Below, piece after piece: positions 46,040-53,969 of a stretch of 64,000 nt of DNA. The first letter of the stretch is position 1, and every line of letters starts with the position of its first letter. This stretch comes from JAQVEM01 sp964603595 (GTDB lineage Bacteria > Actinomycetota > Humimicrobiia > Humimicrobiales > Humimicrobiaceae): contig CAZRVN010000005.1 of assembly GCA_964603595.1 (NCBI GenBank), positions 1-64,000 of the forward strand, given 5' to 3'. The notes below the pieces were generated by a model. The model saw only the letters and a program-made list of their open reading frames with translations, searched no databases and was not told the DNA's origin. The translations under genes and the position numbers were made by a program.

Positions 46040-46522
46040 TTAAAATGGTATATCCTCGTCACTAAAGTCAACTTCTTCAATATCACCATCACTGTTCCCG
46101 GAATTATCACTGACTGAAGCTCCCTTTGATACTCCTTCAGATACTCCTTCTTCCGCACGGGGATTCTTCTCAATCTTGCAGGAAGCAAACTCCAGACTCG
46201 GTGCTACAACATTAGCGATGATTCTTACCGTTGACCTCTTCTGTCCTTCCTTACTTTCCCAGCTGTCCTGTGAAAGCCGTCCTGAAACCAGTACCCTGTC
46301 ACCCTTTCCCAGACTTTCAGCACAATTTTCTGCCAGCTTATACCATGCAGTTACATTAAAAAAATCAACACGGTTTTCCCATTCACCGGAATTTTTATTC
46401 TGAACATTCCTGTTTACTGCAAGTCCAAAACTGACAACCGCAGTCCCGCTGGGGGTAAATCTCAGCTCAGGATCCCTGGTCAGATTTCCCAGAATTGTTG
46501 TATTATTAACACCAAAAGCCAT
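46040..46522 (-). CDS. ssb: Single-stranded DNA-binding protein
   Basis: A 160-residue SSB. The OB fold starts NNTTILGNLTRDPELRFTPSG and includes FFNVTAWYKLAENCAE and KGDRVLVSGRL. A disordered linker ends in the acidic tip DEDIPF, the partner-binding motif. It sits between rpsF and rpsR as usual. Confidence 0.96.
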   Translation of the reverse strand: MAFGVNNTTILGNLTRDPELRFTPSGTAVVSFGLAVNRNVQNKNSGEWENRVDFFNVTAWYKLAENCAESLGKGDRVLVSGRLSQDSWESKEGQKRSTVRIIANVVAPSLEFASCKIEKNPRAEEGVSEGVSKGASVSDNSGNSDGDIEEVDFSDEDIPF

Positions 46523-46555
46523 TACTACTCACCTTCTTTTGATTTTTATAATCAC

Positions 46556-46846
46556 TTAAGATTGGTCACTTTTAACAATCATATGGCGCAGTATCTTATC
46601 ATTGATTTTATTAATCCTATCAATTTCCGTAATAATACTGCTGTTTCCTTCAAAATATACTATTACGTAATAGCCGTTTTCCTGACTTTTAATAGGATAA
46701 GCTAACTTCCGAGTCCCCCATCTGTCAACTTTAGAAACTTTGCATTTCTCTTTTTCAATCAATGAGGTATTTTTGGATAATTCTTTCTCGATTTCCTCTT
46801 CTTCAAGAGATGGGTCAAAAATAATTGCCAGTTCATAACTTCTCAA
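46556..46846 (-). CDS. rpsF: 30S ribosomal protein S6
   Basis: A 96-residue S6 that pairs with S18 in the small subunit. Seen: RSYELAIIFDPSLEEEE, WGTRKLAYPI and the C-terminal HMIVK. The start is TTG at 46846, with AGGAGG nine bases upstream. It is the first gene of its operon and has a hairpin in the leader. Confidence 0.95.
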   Translation of the reverse strand: MRSYELAIIFDPSLEEEEIEKELSKNTSLIEKEKCKVSKVDRWGTRKLAYPIKSQENGYYVIVYFEGNSSIITEIDRINKINDKILRHMIVKSDQS

Positions 46847-46884
46847 TTTTTTTAATCCTCCTATGGACTAATTTTTATAATTAG

Positions 46885-46905
46885 GTCCTGCCACAAAGGC
46901 AGAAC
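46885..46905 (-). promoter_or_regulatory. Leader hairpin of rpsF, candidate S6:S18 site
   Basis: On the minus strand GTTCTGCC-TTTGT-GGCAGGAC forms an eight-pair hairpin about 40 bases upstream of the rpsF start and just before the ribosome site. Bacterial rpsF messages often carry an S6:S18-binding leader for autogenous control. The position fits, but I did not verify the conserved bulge of that motif. Confidence 0.45.
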
Positions 46906-47078
46906 AGAAAGACAATCAAATAAAAAATATTTAAATTTTTTACCTTATTACCATTAGGGATATTATAACATTTAGGTTCATTAATCAATAACCAATTCCA
47001 CTTAATTTCAATTAAATATTTATTTTTAAATTAAATCCCTAAAGCAGAGCCAATCCTGCAACCCGGCTTTAATATTTT

Positions 47079-47954
47079 TTACATATTATTTCTCATATAC
47101 ACATTTGTGCAGGGATAGGGAATTTCAATCCCCACCTCGTCAAATTTATTCTTTATTCTTTTTCTCAGCTGTCTCCCAATAGTCCATTGCTGTGCAGGTT
47201 TTACCTTACATATAATAGTAAATTTAACCGCTGAATCACCAAGTTCATTTACTCCGCCATCACCCAATATTTCAGGTCTTTCCAGAATAGAATCCTTATA
47301 CTTTTTATCACTTACAAGTTCGTCAAATACCTCTTCCAGAACCTGCACCACTCTGTCTATATTTTCCTTATAATGAACACCTACTTCTATAAGAGCCCTT
47401 GACCACGTATGGGTACGGTTGCTGAGTTTGTTTATCTCCCCGTTGGGTATAAAATGCAGTGTACCTTCAAGATCCCTTAACACAGTAGTTCTTAAATTAA
47501 ATTTCTCAACAACTCCCGAGGTATCGCCAATTGTAACAATATCATTTATCTGGTACCACTGCTCTACCAATATAAAAGTCCCGTTTATTAAGTCTTTTAT
47601 AAGACTCTGCGCACCAAAACCAATTACTATGCCTGCAACTCCTGCGCCTGCAAGTACTGGAGTTACCGGAATGCCAACCTGGTCCGCAATTATTAATATT
47701 GCTGCAACCGATGAACCTACTATTATTAAATTAGATATAACATTGGTAAGAGTAAAGGTGCGCTTTTTAATTAACATCTTTTCATTGCTAATTTTCTTTT
47801 CAATCAGTCTTCTCATCCTCCTGGAAATAATTTTAACCAGGATTATTACAACCAGCAGCACTGCTATTATTATTACAATGTTAAGCCAGTTATCTAAAAA
47901 ATTTTTAAAAATACTTTCTGTTGCAACATCAAGAGCTTCACCATTATCTTTCAT
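47079..47954 (-). CDS. Small-conductance mechanosensitive channel (MscS family)
   Basis: A 291-residue channel that releases solutes on osmotic downshock. Seen: N-terminal membrane helices, the pore-lining glycine/alanine helix (AGAGVAGIVIGFGAQSLIKDL), then the beta domain with VEQWYQINDIVTIGDTSGVVE. The C-terminal domain ends with IEIPYPC, normal for YkuT/YnaI-like members. It stands alone after a 230-base gap. Confidence 0.92.
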   Translation of the reverse strand: MKDNGEALDVATESIFKNFLDNWLNIVIIIAVLLVVIILVKIISRRMRRLIEKKISNEKMLIKKRTFTLTNVISNLIIVGSSVAAILIIADQVGIPVTPVLAGAGVAGIVIGFGAQSLIKDLINGTFILVEQWYQINDIVTIGDTSGVVEKFNLRTTVLRDLEGTLHFIPNGEINKLSNRTHTWSRALIEVGVHYKENIDRVVQVLEEVFDELVSDKKYKDSILERPEILGDGGVNELGDSAVKFTIICKVKPAQQWTIGRQLRKRIKNKFDEVGIEIPYPCTNVYMRNNM

Positions 47955-48061
47955 TTCACAAACACCCTCTTTTAATTTATTTTTAAAATTGCTTATTTTC
48001 TAAACTTACAATTAAATCTTAAAATTTTTTTAAGATTTATAATAAAAACATCTTTAGTAAT

Positions 48062-48739
48062 CTAACTTTTACTCCTCAGATCACTGTAAACTTCTATTAC
48101 CTTATCTTCTCTTTCATCATACATGGAAACTAAATGACCTGTGTAATTTATTGTTGAGATGTAGGGGAAATTTTTATCAACAACCACAATATTTATTGCC
48201 CCCTGCCGCTGGATAAGAGAACCCCATCTGGACACAGGAACCTGAAGCCAGTAAGCCAGTAGAGATATTATTATGCCCCCGTGAGTTACTACCGCTACAT
48301 TACTTTTATCTTTATTTTCTCCTATTATATTATTAATCTCGTCTATAGCTCTCTTTTGCACATTCTTAAAGCTCTCTCCCCCTGTAGGAGAGTTATTATA
48401 TAAATCACCGAGCCATTTCTTATAATCATCGTGGTACCTTTCATTTATCTCATCAAACTTTAGCCCTTCCCATTTTCCAAAATTTATCTCTTTCAAATTT
48501 TCTCTTATTTTTACCTCCAGTTTCCTGTCTTTTTTTATAACAGCCGCTGTGTCTACAGCACGTTTAAGCGGGCTGCTGTAAATGTTAGAAAAATTTACCT
48601 TTGACAGATATCCTGCTGCAAGCTCTCCCTGCTTAATGCCCGTTGGGCTCAAGCCGATATCTTTCTCGCCCTGATATCTTCCTTCCTCATTCCATAATGT
48701 CTGCCCGTGCCTTATTAAAAAAAATTTTATACCCATCAA
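48062..48739 (-). CDS. Histidine phosphatase family protein
   Basis: A 225-residue phosphoglycerate-mutase-like phosphatase. Seen: LIRHGQTLWNEEGRYQG with the phosphorylated His, SSPLKRAVDTA, and VTHGGIIISL. It follows nicotinate phosphoribosyltransferase by 20 bases, so it may dephosphorylate a nucleotide or act in cobalamin/NAD metabolism. The exact substrate cannot be read from sequence. Confidence 0.85.
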   Translation of the reverse strand: MMGIKFFLIRHGQTLWNEEGRYQGEKDIGLSPTGIKQGELAAGYLSKVNFSNIYSSPLKRAVDTAAVIKKDRKLEVKIRENLKEINFGKWEGLKFDEINERYHDDYKKWLGDLYNNSPTGGESFKNVQKRAIDEINNIIGENKDKSNVAVVTHGGIIISLLAYWLQVPVSRWGSLIQRQGAINIVVVDKNFPYISTINYTGHLVSMYDEREDKVIEVYSDLRSKS

Positions 48740-48759
48740 TTACCTTTCCGCCTTTTTAA

Positions 48760-49929
48760 TTAAATTTCAAGGTATTTAAATTGTCCTATTACTCTGTGCC
48801 TTATTTCTGAAGCAGTGGGATAACTGTATAACACCCTTCCTTCTCTTACTGCTTCTACAAAAATATCTTTATAAACTCCTCCGCATTTCCCGCACCTGCA
48901 GCCAGATGCCTTCTCATTTTCAAGTATTACCCTATCATTAAAACACTTACTGCATCTTATAACCTTTTTCGCACCCGACATCTTTCCTCTCTTTGATATT
49001 TTTCTTCCCTCAATCTCCACAATATCCATTGAAAAATCAAGTACCCTGGCTCCACTGATAGCAGTTCCCACCCCAAAAGAATCTGCTATATCCTTTAACT
49101 CCAGGATATCTTCTTCATTAATTCCACCGCTTACAATTAATTTTATTTTATCATAGCCCCTTATATCCAGCTCCCACCTTACTTCTTCTAAAATTTTCTT
49201 AAAGCTCCCCCTTCTTGATGAAGGGGTATCAAGCCTTATTCCAAAAAGTTTATCTCCAAGACTTTCAGCAACCCTTATAGCCTCAAATTTTTCATCGTTA
49301 AAAGTATCAATAAGGGAAATCCTTTTAATTTTCGGCTCAATCACTTCGTTAAAAGCCCTAGTTGCCTCAACCGTATCCCCCATTATAAGAATAAGTGCAT
49401 GGGGCATAGTCCCAACCGGCTTCTGGTTGATTAATTCTGCTCCAAGAGTCGTGGATACCCCGTCAACTCCACCAATAAAAGCACTTCTTTCCACCATTGG
49501 AGTTATAGCCGGATGTACCCTTCTTGCACCAAAGCTATAAACCTGTTTATCTCCTGCAGCAATTCTGCACCTTGCCGCCTTTGTAGCTATTCCGCTTGCC
49601 TGGCATAAAAACCCTAAAATAGAAGTTTCGTATATACCAAAATCAAGATATCTGCCCTCAATTACCATAACTGGTTGGAATTCCTTAAATACAGTTCCTT
49701 CGGGCATGCATCTTACTGAAAGTTTATTAACACTGGAAAGAAGCTTTATAATTTCTTCTACACCTGAAAGAATTCCCCAATCATAACCAGCCGGTAAACT
49801 TTTCAAGAATATCTCGGCTTTAACTACAGGGTTTTTACCAGAAGCTTTTAGTATTTTTTTTGTCCGCTCAAAATATATATCAGTCAGCTTACCCTTTTTT
49901 ATGTCATCCTCTTCTGCGATATGAAACAT
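48760..49929 (-). CDS. Nicotinate phosphoribosyltransferase
   Basis: A 389-residue NAPRT of the short type seen in archaea and some bacteria, making nicotinate mononucleotide from nicotinate. Seen: the N-terminal TDIYFERT, the SFGARRVHPAITPMVERSAFIGG catalytic region, and VSGGINEEDI for phosphate binding. A C-terminal zinc ribbon (CSKC...CRCGKC) is present. It follows the nicotinamidase by 13 bases, which completes a salvage route. Confidence 0.92.
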   Translation of the reverse strand: MFHIAEEDDIKKGKLTDIYFERTKKILKASGKNPVVKAEIFLKSLPAGYDWGILSGVEEIIKLLSSVNKLSVRCMPEGTVFKEFQPVMVIEGRYLDFGIYETSILGFLCQASGIATKAARCRIAAGDKQVYSFGARRVHPAITPMVERSAFIGGVDGVSTTLGAELINQKPVGTMPHALILIMGDTVEATRAFNEVIEPKIKRISLIDTFNDEKFEAIRVAESLGDKLFGIRLDTPSSRRGSFKKILEEVRWELDIRGYDKIKLIVSGGINEEDILELKDIADSFGVGTAISGARVLDFSMDIVEIEGRKISKRGKMSGAKKVIRCSKCFNDRVILENEKASGCRCGKCGGVYKDIFVEAVREGRVLYSYPTASEIRHRVIGQFKYLEI

Positions 49930-49942
49930 AAATAAATTCCTT

Positions 49943-50464
49943 TCAGATTATATTTACCTTTAGTACATTTTTCATCTGTTCCAGAGCAAATTTGTAATCT
50001 TTTTTATTTAGTGCAATTACTGCATCTTTTACCACATCAACTTTATATCCCCTCATTACAGCATCTGCTACAGTATAAAGGACACATATATTAATAACAT
50101 CACCTGTGACTACCAATCTTTCCACAGATAATTTCTGCAATATCTCATCCAGGTTTGTGTTAAAAAAACCTGAAAATGTATTTTTCCTTACAATTATATC
50201 ATTACCCTCCGGTTTTAAATCATCAATTATTTTTGACCCTTCTGTACCTTTTACTGCATGAGGAGGAAACAGCTCAAATTCTCTGTCATCTTTCTGGTGG
50301 CTGTCACATAAATATATTACCTGGTAACCTTCACTCCTCGCCTTTTCAATTTCCCTTTTAATCGGGCTTATAATTTTTTCTATATTTGGAACTTTCAGCG
50401 GTGCTCCATATAGGACAAAATCATTTAACATATCTATTATTAGCAAAACTTTTTTGCTCATCAT
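49943..50464 (-). CDS. Isochorismatase-family hydrolase, probable nicotinamidase
   Basis: A 173-residue cysteine hydrolase. Seen: LIIDMLNDFV with the catalytic Asp, the Lys in the KGTEGSKI region, and the nucleophile Cys in INICVLYTVADA preceded by VTGDV. As it lies directly upstream of NAPRT, the likely substrate is nicotinamide. Family members with other substrates exist. Confidence 0.88.
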   Translation of the reverse strand: MMSKKVLLIIDMLNDFVLYGAPLKVPNIEKIISPIKREIEKARSEGYQVIYLCDSHQKDDREFELFPPHAVKGTEGSKIIDDLKPEGNDIIVRKNTFSGFFNTNLDEILQKLSVERLVVTGDVINICVLYTVADAVMRGYKVDVVKDAVIALNKKDYKFALEQMKNVLKVNII

Positions 50465-50746
50465 CTCATCACCCTTAATAACTTCAAAATTTTATTTATA
50501 ATTATGCTTACCGGGTTATAGAAATAATTTCTTTATACCAGTAAAATATCGGTTAATATTTTTATCATAAAACTGTAATATAATAATAACATCAGAAATA
50601 TAAATTTTGTATTTTTTTTATTCTTATAATTTTTCATATTGTTTTTTTATCCTACCATCTATAGAATTACTAAATATGTAAATAAAGATAAAAAACTTTT
50701 ATTAAAAAAATAATCCTAAAACAATAAGGGATGATATGGAGAGGAA

Positions 50747-51289
50747 ATGAAGAAAAACAGACTAAAAAAATTTCTATTTTCTGGCATATTGTTAATATCA
50801 GCTATTTTTTTAATAGTTTCACTATCCTCATGCACCCGCAGTGTTAACCTGTACTTTGCTTCCACTTCGGAGACAGAATCTTACCTGGAAAAAGAAACCA
50901 GAGAAATTTCTGTGTCTGAGGAGTTTTATAAAAGTGTTCTTGAGGAATTAATAAGAGGACCGGAGAGCAGTGAGCTTTACCCTACATTACCTTCCAATGT
51001 GAAAGTTAACTCAGTAGATATATCCAGCAGTACTGCTACCGTGGATTTAAGTAAGGAAATTATAACTAACTTTGAGGAGATACCTCACAGTTCCACCACT
51101 GAAGTCCTGGCTATTTTCTCTATTGTTAACACGTTAACAGAGTTTGAAGAAATAGAGAAGGTAAAAATAATTGTGGAAGGTAGGGATAGCGGTGAGATAG
51201 ACGGATTATATTTAGAAGATTTCTGGGGACATGTGGGTATTTACGATGAATTTACAAGAAACGAAGATATCATAAAAGAGCCGCAATAG
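50747..51289 (+). CDS. GerMN-domain lipoprotein
   Basis: A 180-residue lipoprotein: a basic N-terminus, a membrane stretch and the lipobox LSSC (Cys29). Residues 33-165 form one GerMN domain (VNLYFAS..., LEELIRGPESSELYPTLPSNVKV, ATVDLSKEI, IFSIVNTLTEF). Such domains occur in sporulation proteins but also in many non-sporulating bacteria, where they are thought to act at the cell wall. GGAGAGGAA precedes the ATG. Confidence 0.9.
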   Translation: MKKNRLKKFLFSGILLISAIFLIVSLSSCTRSVNLYFASTSETESYLEKETREISVSEEFYKSVLEELIRGPESSELYPTLPSNVKVNSVDISSSTATVDLSKEIITNFEEIPHSSTTEVLAIFSIVNTLTEFEEIEKVKIIVEGRDSGEIDGLYLEDFWGHVGIYDEFTRNEDIIKEPQ

Positions 51290-51325
51290 GGACAAAAATT
51301 TGATTTCAGGTTTTTTATAAAAATA

Positions 51326-51801
51326 ATGTCTAAAGAACAGGAGATTACCAGTACAATAAAGAGAAGGATAAATGATACCAGTAATTTTTTTAAAAAAACC
51401 CTTTCTGCGGCTGCTAGTAAACTTTCCATAGGATGGTTCTGTACATACACTCCCGAAGAACTTATAATCACAGGCGGATTTACTCCTGTAAGGATATTCG
51501 GCAGGTATAAAATATCAAGGTCAGAAAGTTATTTCCCTATAAATTTCTGTCCTTACGTTAAAGCCAGCTGGGAAGAGCTTCTTAACAGCGCAGGAGATTT
51601 TGAAGGATTAATATTTACCAACTCCTGCGATGGAATGAGAAGATTTTTTGATACCGCCGCAAGGTACCTAAAAGAGACGATATAGAATATATTGTTGCTA
51701 CCGGCTATGGAAGAATAAATATACCCTTTGCGGATAATAACATAACAGAAATAAGCTGTCATGGCCGTGGAGCTGCATTCCTTGCTCGTAAAATTGGTTA
51801 A
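51326..51801 (+). pseudogene. Scar joining a 2-hydroxyacyl-CoA dehydratase piece to an activase piece
   Basis: Two unrelated fragments are fused out of frame. The first (51326-51685, 119 codons) matches the N-terminal part of a 2-hydroxyglutaryl-CoA dehydratase D-type subunit (GWFCTYTPEELIITGGF, NFCPYVKASWEELL, FTNSCDGMRR). The second (51676-51801, another frame) matches the middle of the BadF/HgdC-type activating ATPase (DDIEYIVATGYGR, ITEISCHGRGA) and then stops. Those genes are often neighbours, so one deletion that removed the end of the first and the start of the second explains both. Neither part can be functional. Confidence 0.75.
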
Positions 51802-51882
51802 ACCATAAAAAATTTTTTACAGCCAACTCTTAGAGATTTATCCAAGGCAGAAATAAATTAATAGATTTTATAAATGGATAAT

Positions 51883-51944
51883 AAAAAAATCCCGAGTTAT
51901 CTTTTACCCTGGCTTGCGCTTTAGGTGACTTAACATCTCGGGAT
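51883..51944 (-). terminator. Minus-strand intrinsic terminator with an inserted stem-loop
   Basis: ATCCCGAG (51889-51896) pairs perfectly with CTCGGGAT (51937-51944), and on the minus strand the stem is followed by seven T. The 40-base interior itself can pair ACCT with AGGGT. No gene lies upstream on this strand except the candidate small RNA. Confidence 0.6.
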
Positions 51945-52052
51945 CCTGTCTTAAAACTTTTCTCAGGGACTTTTCAGTTTTAACTTACTTTTTAAATTCT
52001 TTCGTCTGTAAATTTCGGTTATTACTAAAAGTTGCCTTCTGTTCTAAGGACA
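51883..52052 (-). ncRNA. Candidate structured small RNA (~170 nt)
   Basis: A promoter (TTGACA-N16-TATATT, 52086 to 52059) and an intrinsic terminator (51944 to 51883) bracket about 170 noncoding bases on the minus strand. Inside are an eight-pair hairpin TTAAAACT/AGTTTTAA (51951-51983, 17-base loop) and the terminator stem with its own inner helix. No protein gene follows on this strand, so it is not a leader. I do not recognise it as 6S, SRP, tmRNA or RNase P RNA. Confidence 0.5.
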
Positions 52053-52058
52053 ATTATA

Positions 52059-52086
52059 AATATATCAAAATAGAATCTAGTGTCAA
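52059..52086 (-). promoter_or_regulatory. Promoter of the candidate small RNA
   Basis: Consensus TTGACA (52086 to 52081) and TATATT (52064 to 52059) with a 16-base spacer on the minus strand. A TATAAT slightly further downstream (52058 to 52053) is an alternative -10 but would need a 22-base spacer. Confidence 0.5.
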
Positions 52087-52275
52087 TAAGAATTTTAAAT
52101 TTTTTTAAAAAATTTTTCCTTAACCTTAAAAAATCAAATAATATCTTCTATTTCAAAGTACATTTCTCAACAAGTCACGCCACTTAATAAATAAATTAAA
52201 TTAAATTTCAGAAAAACAAAAAAAATTATAAAATGATAGTATTCAAACGGAGATTATGAAATGCCTTTTCCTTAT

Positions 52276-52304
52276 TTGAATATAGACCCTTATTCAAGTA
52301 TAAT
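52276..52304 (+). promoter_or_regulatory. Promoter with built-in operator for the CooC-type gene
   Basis: TTGAAT (52276-52281), 17-base spacer and TATAAT (52299-52304). The palindrome TTGAATA-N8-TATTCAA (52276-52297) starts at the -35 box and fills the spacer, a classic position for a repressor. AAAGGAGA precedes the ATG at 52328. Confidence 0.55.
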
Positions 52305-52327
52305 AGCGGAATTAAAAGGAGATTCAG

Positions 52328-53089
52328 ATGGCAAATAAAATTGTTTCTACCGGAAGAGGCGGGGCTGGAAAATCAACATTCGTATCGCTTGCAGTCAGGT
52401 TTCTCGATCCTCCAATGCTTCTCATTGACCTTGATCCCGACCAGAGTCTCCCTGATATGGTTGGGGCAGATTTAGAAAAAGAAAAAGTAGCAACTGTATC
52501 AGGGGCGCTCAATGATATTCTTAAAGAGAGAAAGTCCAATACAAACCTTGCAAACACACCACTTCCTGAAAAGATGGCATACACACTCCAATCGGAGTGC
52601 CTTTATGAAGATGAAAAATTCGACCTGATAACTCTGGGTACCAAGCTCACTGCAGGCTGTTATTGCGCTCCTGATGACATTCTCAAGATGAATATCCCCA
52701 GACTGGCCGAAAAATATGCAAATGTTCTAATTGATTCACCTGCAGGCCTTGAGCACCTGAACCGGAAGGTATTTTCAAGTATAGATGATTTGTTCGTGAT
52801 GCTTGACCCTTCATCAAAATCCATAAAACACATAGATAGAGTTGAAGCAATTGCCAGGTCAATAGGAATAAAATACAACCACCTTTATCTCATAGGAAAT
52901 TATAGATTTGACGAAAGCTTAGAAAAAGAGATTGAGGGTGCAGGAAGAATTTATTTAGGAAAAATAGAAAAAGATGAGAATGTAGAAAAATATAACCTTG
53001 ATGGAAAGTCTCTACTTGAACTGCCCGATGACTCGCCTGCCTGCATATCCGTAAGGGAGATACTAACAAAAGCAGGTTACCTGAAATAA
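52328..53089 (+). CDS. CooC-type nickel/metallocluster maturation ATPase
   Basis: A 253-residue MinD/ParA-type ATPase. Seen: the deviant Walker A GRGGAGKST (9-17), LLIDLDPDQSLPD, the CxC motif GCYCAP (Cys111, Cys113) that binds metal at the dimer interface in CooC, and IDSPAGLEHLNRK. This combination marks CooC, which inserts nickel into carbon monoxide dehydrogenase. No CODH/ACS gene is in the window, so the client is unknown. The Fe-S assembly pair SmsC-SmsB follows 150 bases later. Confidence 0.88.
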   Translation: MANKIVSTGRGGAGKSTFVSLAVRFLDPPMLLIDLDPDQSLPDMVGADLEKEKVATVSGALNDILKERKSNTNLANTPLPEKMAYTLQSECLYEDEKFDLITLGTKLTAGCYCAPDDILKMNIPRLAEKYANVLIDSPAGLEHLNRKVFSSIDDLFVMLDPSSKSIKHIDRVEAIARSIGIKYNHLYLIGNYRFDESLEKEIEGAGRIYLGKIEKDENVEKYNLDGKSLLELPDDSPACISVREILTKAGYLK

Positions 53090-53199
53090 ATATAAGAAAA
53101 TTATAAAACAATTATTAAAAAATAACGCGCTTGAAATTGTTTTTTTAAGATATATTATGTAATAATTAAATTTAATTTTAAATTTCATTTATCCTGAAT

Positions 53200-53228
53200 T
53201 TTATTTTAAAAAATTAATAAGTTATAAT
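53200..53228 (+). promoter_or_regulatory. Promoter for smsC-smsB, probably leaderless
   Basis: TTTATT (53200-53205), 17-base spacer and TATAAT (53223-53228), with the ATG at 53239 only ten bases further on and no ribosome site. Transcripts should start within a few bases of the ATG. Confidence 0.5.
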
Positions 53229-53238
53229 CCTTAAAATT

Positions 53239-53958
53239 ATGTTATTACTTGAAATTAAAAATCTAAGTTTAAATGTTAATGGAAACAAGTTGCTGAATAA
53301 CATTAATTTAAGTCTTAACAAGGGAATGACATATGCTGTTGTGGGGCCAAACGGCGTTGGAAAGACTACACTGGGACATACCATAATGGGACTTGAGGGT
53401 TACAGGGAATTTGAAGGAGATATATTTTTCAAAGGCAAGTCAATAAAAAACCTGGATGTTTACGAGCGTGCAGCTAAGGGAATTACACTTGCATGGCAAG
53501 AACCGGCAAGATTTGAAGGTATAAGTATTGAAAAATTTATTAGCTCATCAGGGAAAGATATTTCACCCGATGATGTATCTAAAATTTTAAATGACGTCGG
53601 TATGGAACCAGAAAACTACCTTAACCGGAACGTAGATAAAAACTTAAGCGGCGGCGAGAGAAAGAAAGTTGAACTTGCATCAATACTTGCAATGAAGCCG
53701 GAGCTTGTTATTCTGGATGAACTCGACTCAGGGATTGATACGGAAACCATTGAAAATATTTTCAATGCGATTAATTATCTAAAATCAAACGGTTCTACAA
53801 TAATTTTAATTACCCACAGCCAGTCTGTATTAAAGCAGGCAGAATATGCTTTCCTTATGTGCCACGGCAAGATTTTAAAGGAAGGCAAAACACCCGTAAT
53901 AAACAAATATTTCACCAGGAAATGTCTTCCATGCGGGCACAAAAATGAGCCAGATTAG
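53239..53958 (+). CDS. SufC-like ABC ATPase of a minimal SUF (SMS-type) system
   Basis: A 239-residue soluble ABC ATPase that powers Fe-S cluster assembly on SufB-like scaffolds. Seen: Walker A GPNGVGKTT, the SufC-like Q-loop region LAWQEPARFEGIS, signature LSGGERKKVELA and Walker B LVILDELDSGID. The tail carries CLPC. It pairs with a single SufB-like gene 11 bases downstream, with no sufD, sufS or sufU nearby, as in the two-gene SMS systems of anaerobes. Confidence 0.9.
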   Translation: MLLLEIKNLSLNVNGNKLLNNINLSLNKGMTYAVVGPNGVGKTTLGHTIMGLEGYREFEGDIFFKGKSIKNLDVYERAAKGITLAWQEPARFEGISIEKFISSSGKDISPDDVSKILNDVGMEPENYLNRNVDKNLSGGERKKVELASILAMKPELVILDELDSGIDTETIENIFNAINYLKSNGSTIILITHSQSVLKQAEYAFLMCHGKILKEGKTPVINKYFTRKCLPCGHKNEPD

Positions 53959-53969
53959 GAGGTCTATAA

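Noticed and set aside
47041..47078. Terminator after the MscS gene (AAAGC/GCTTT with AGCC/GGCT)
   Set aside because: The pairing is weak with a long loop and no following T-run on the minus strand.
51815..51870. CCAAGGCAG, reminiscent of the SRP RNA core
   Set aside because: The required GGAAGGAAGCAGC loop and flanking stem are absent.
51883..52052. Identification of the candidate RNA as 6S, RNase P, tmRNA or a known riboswitch
   Set aside because: I could not match the defining conserved sequences of any of these, so it is left as an unnamed structured RNA.
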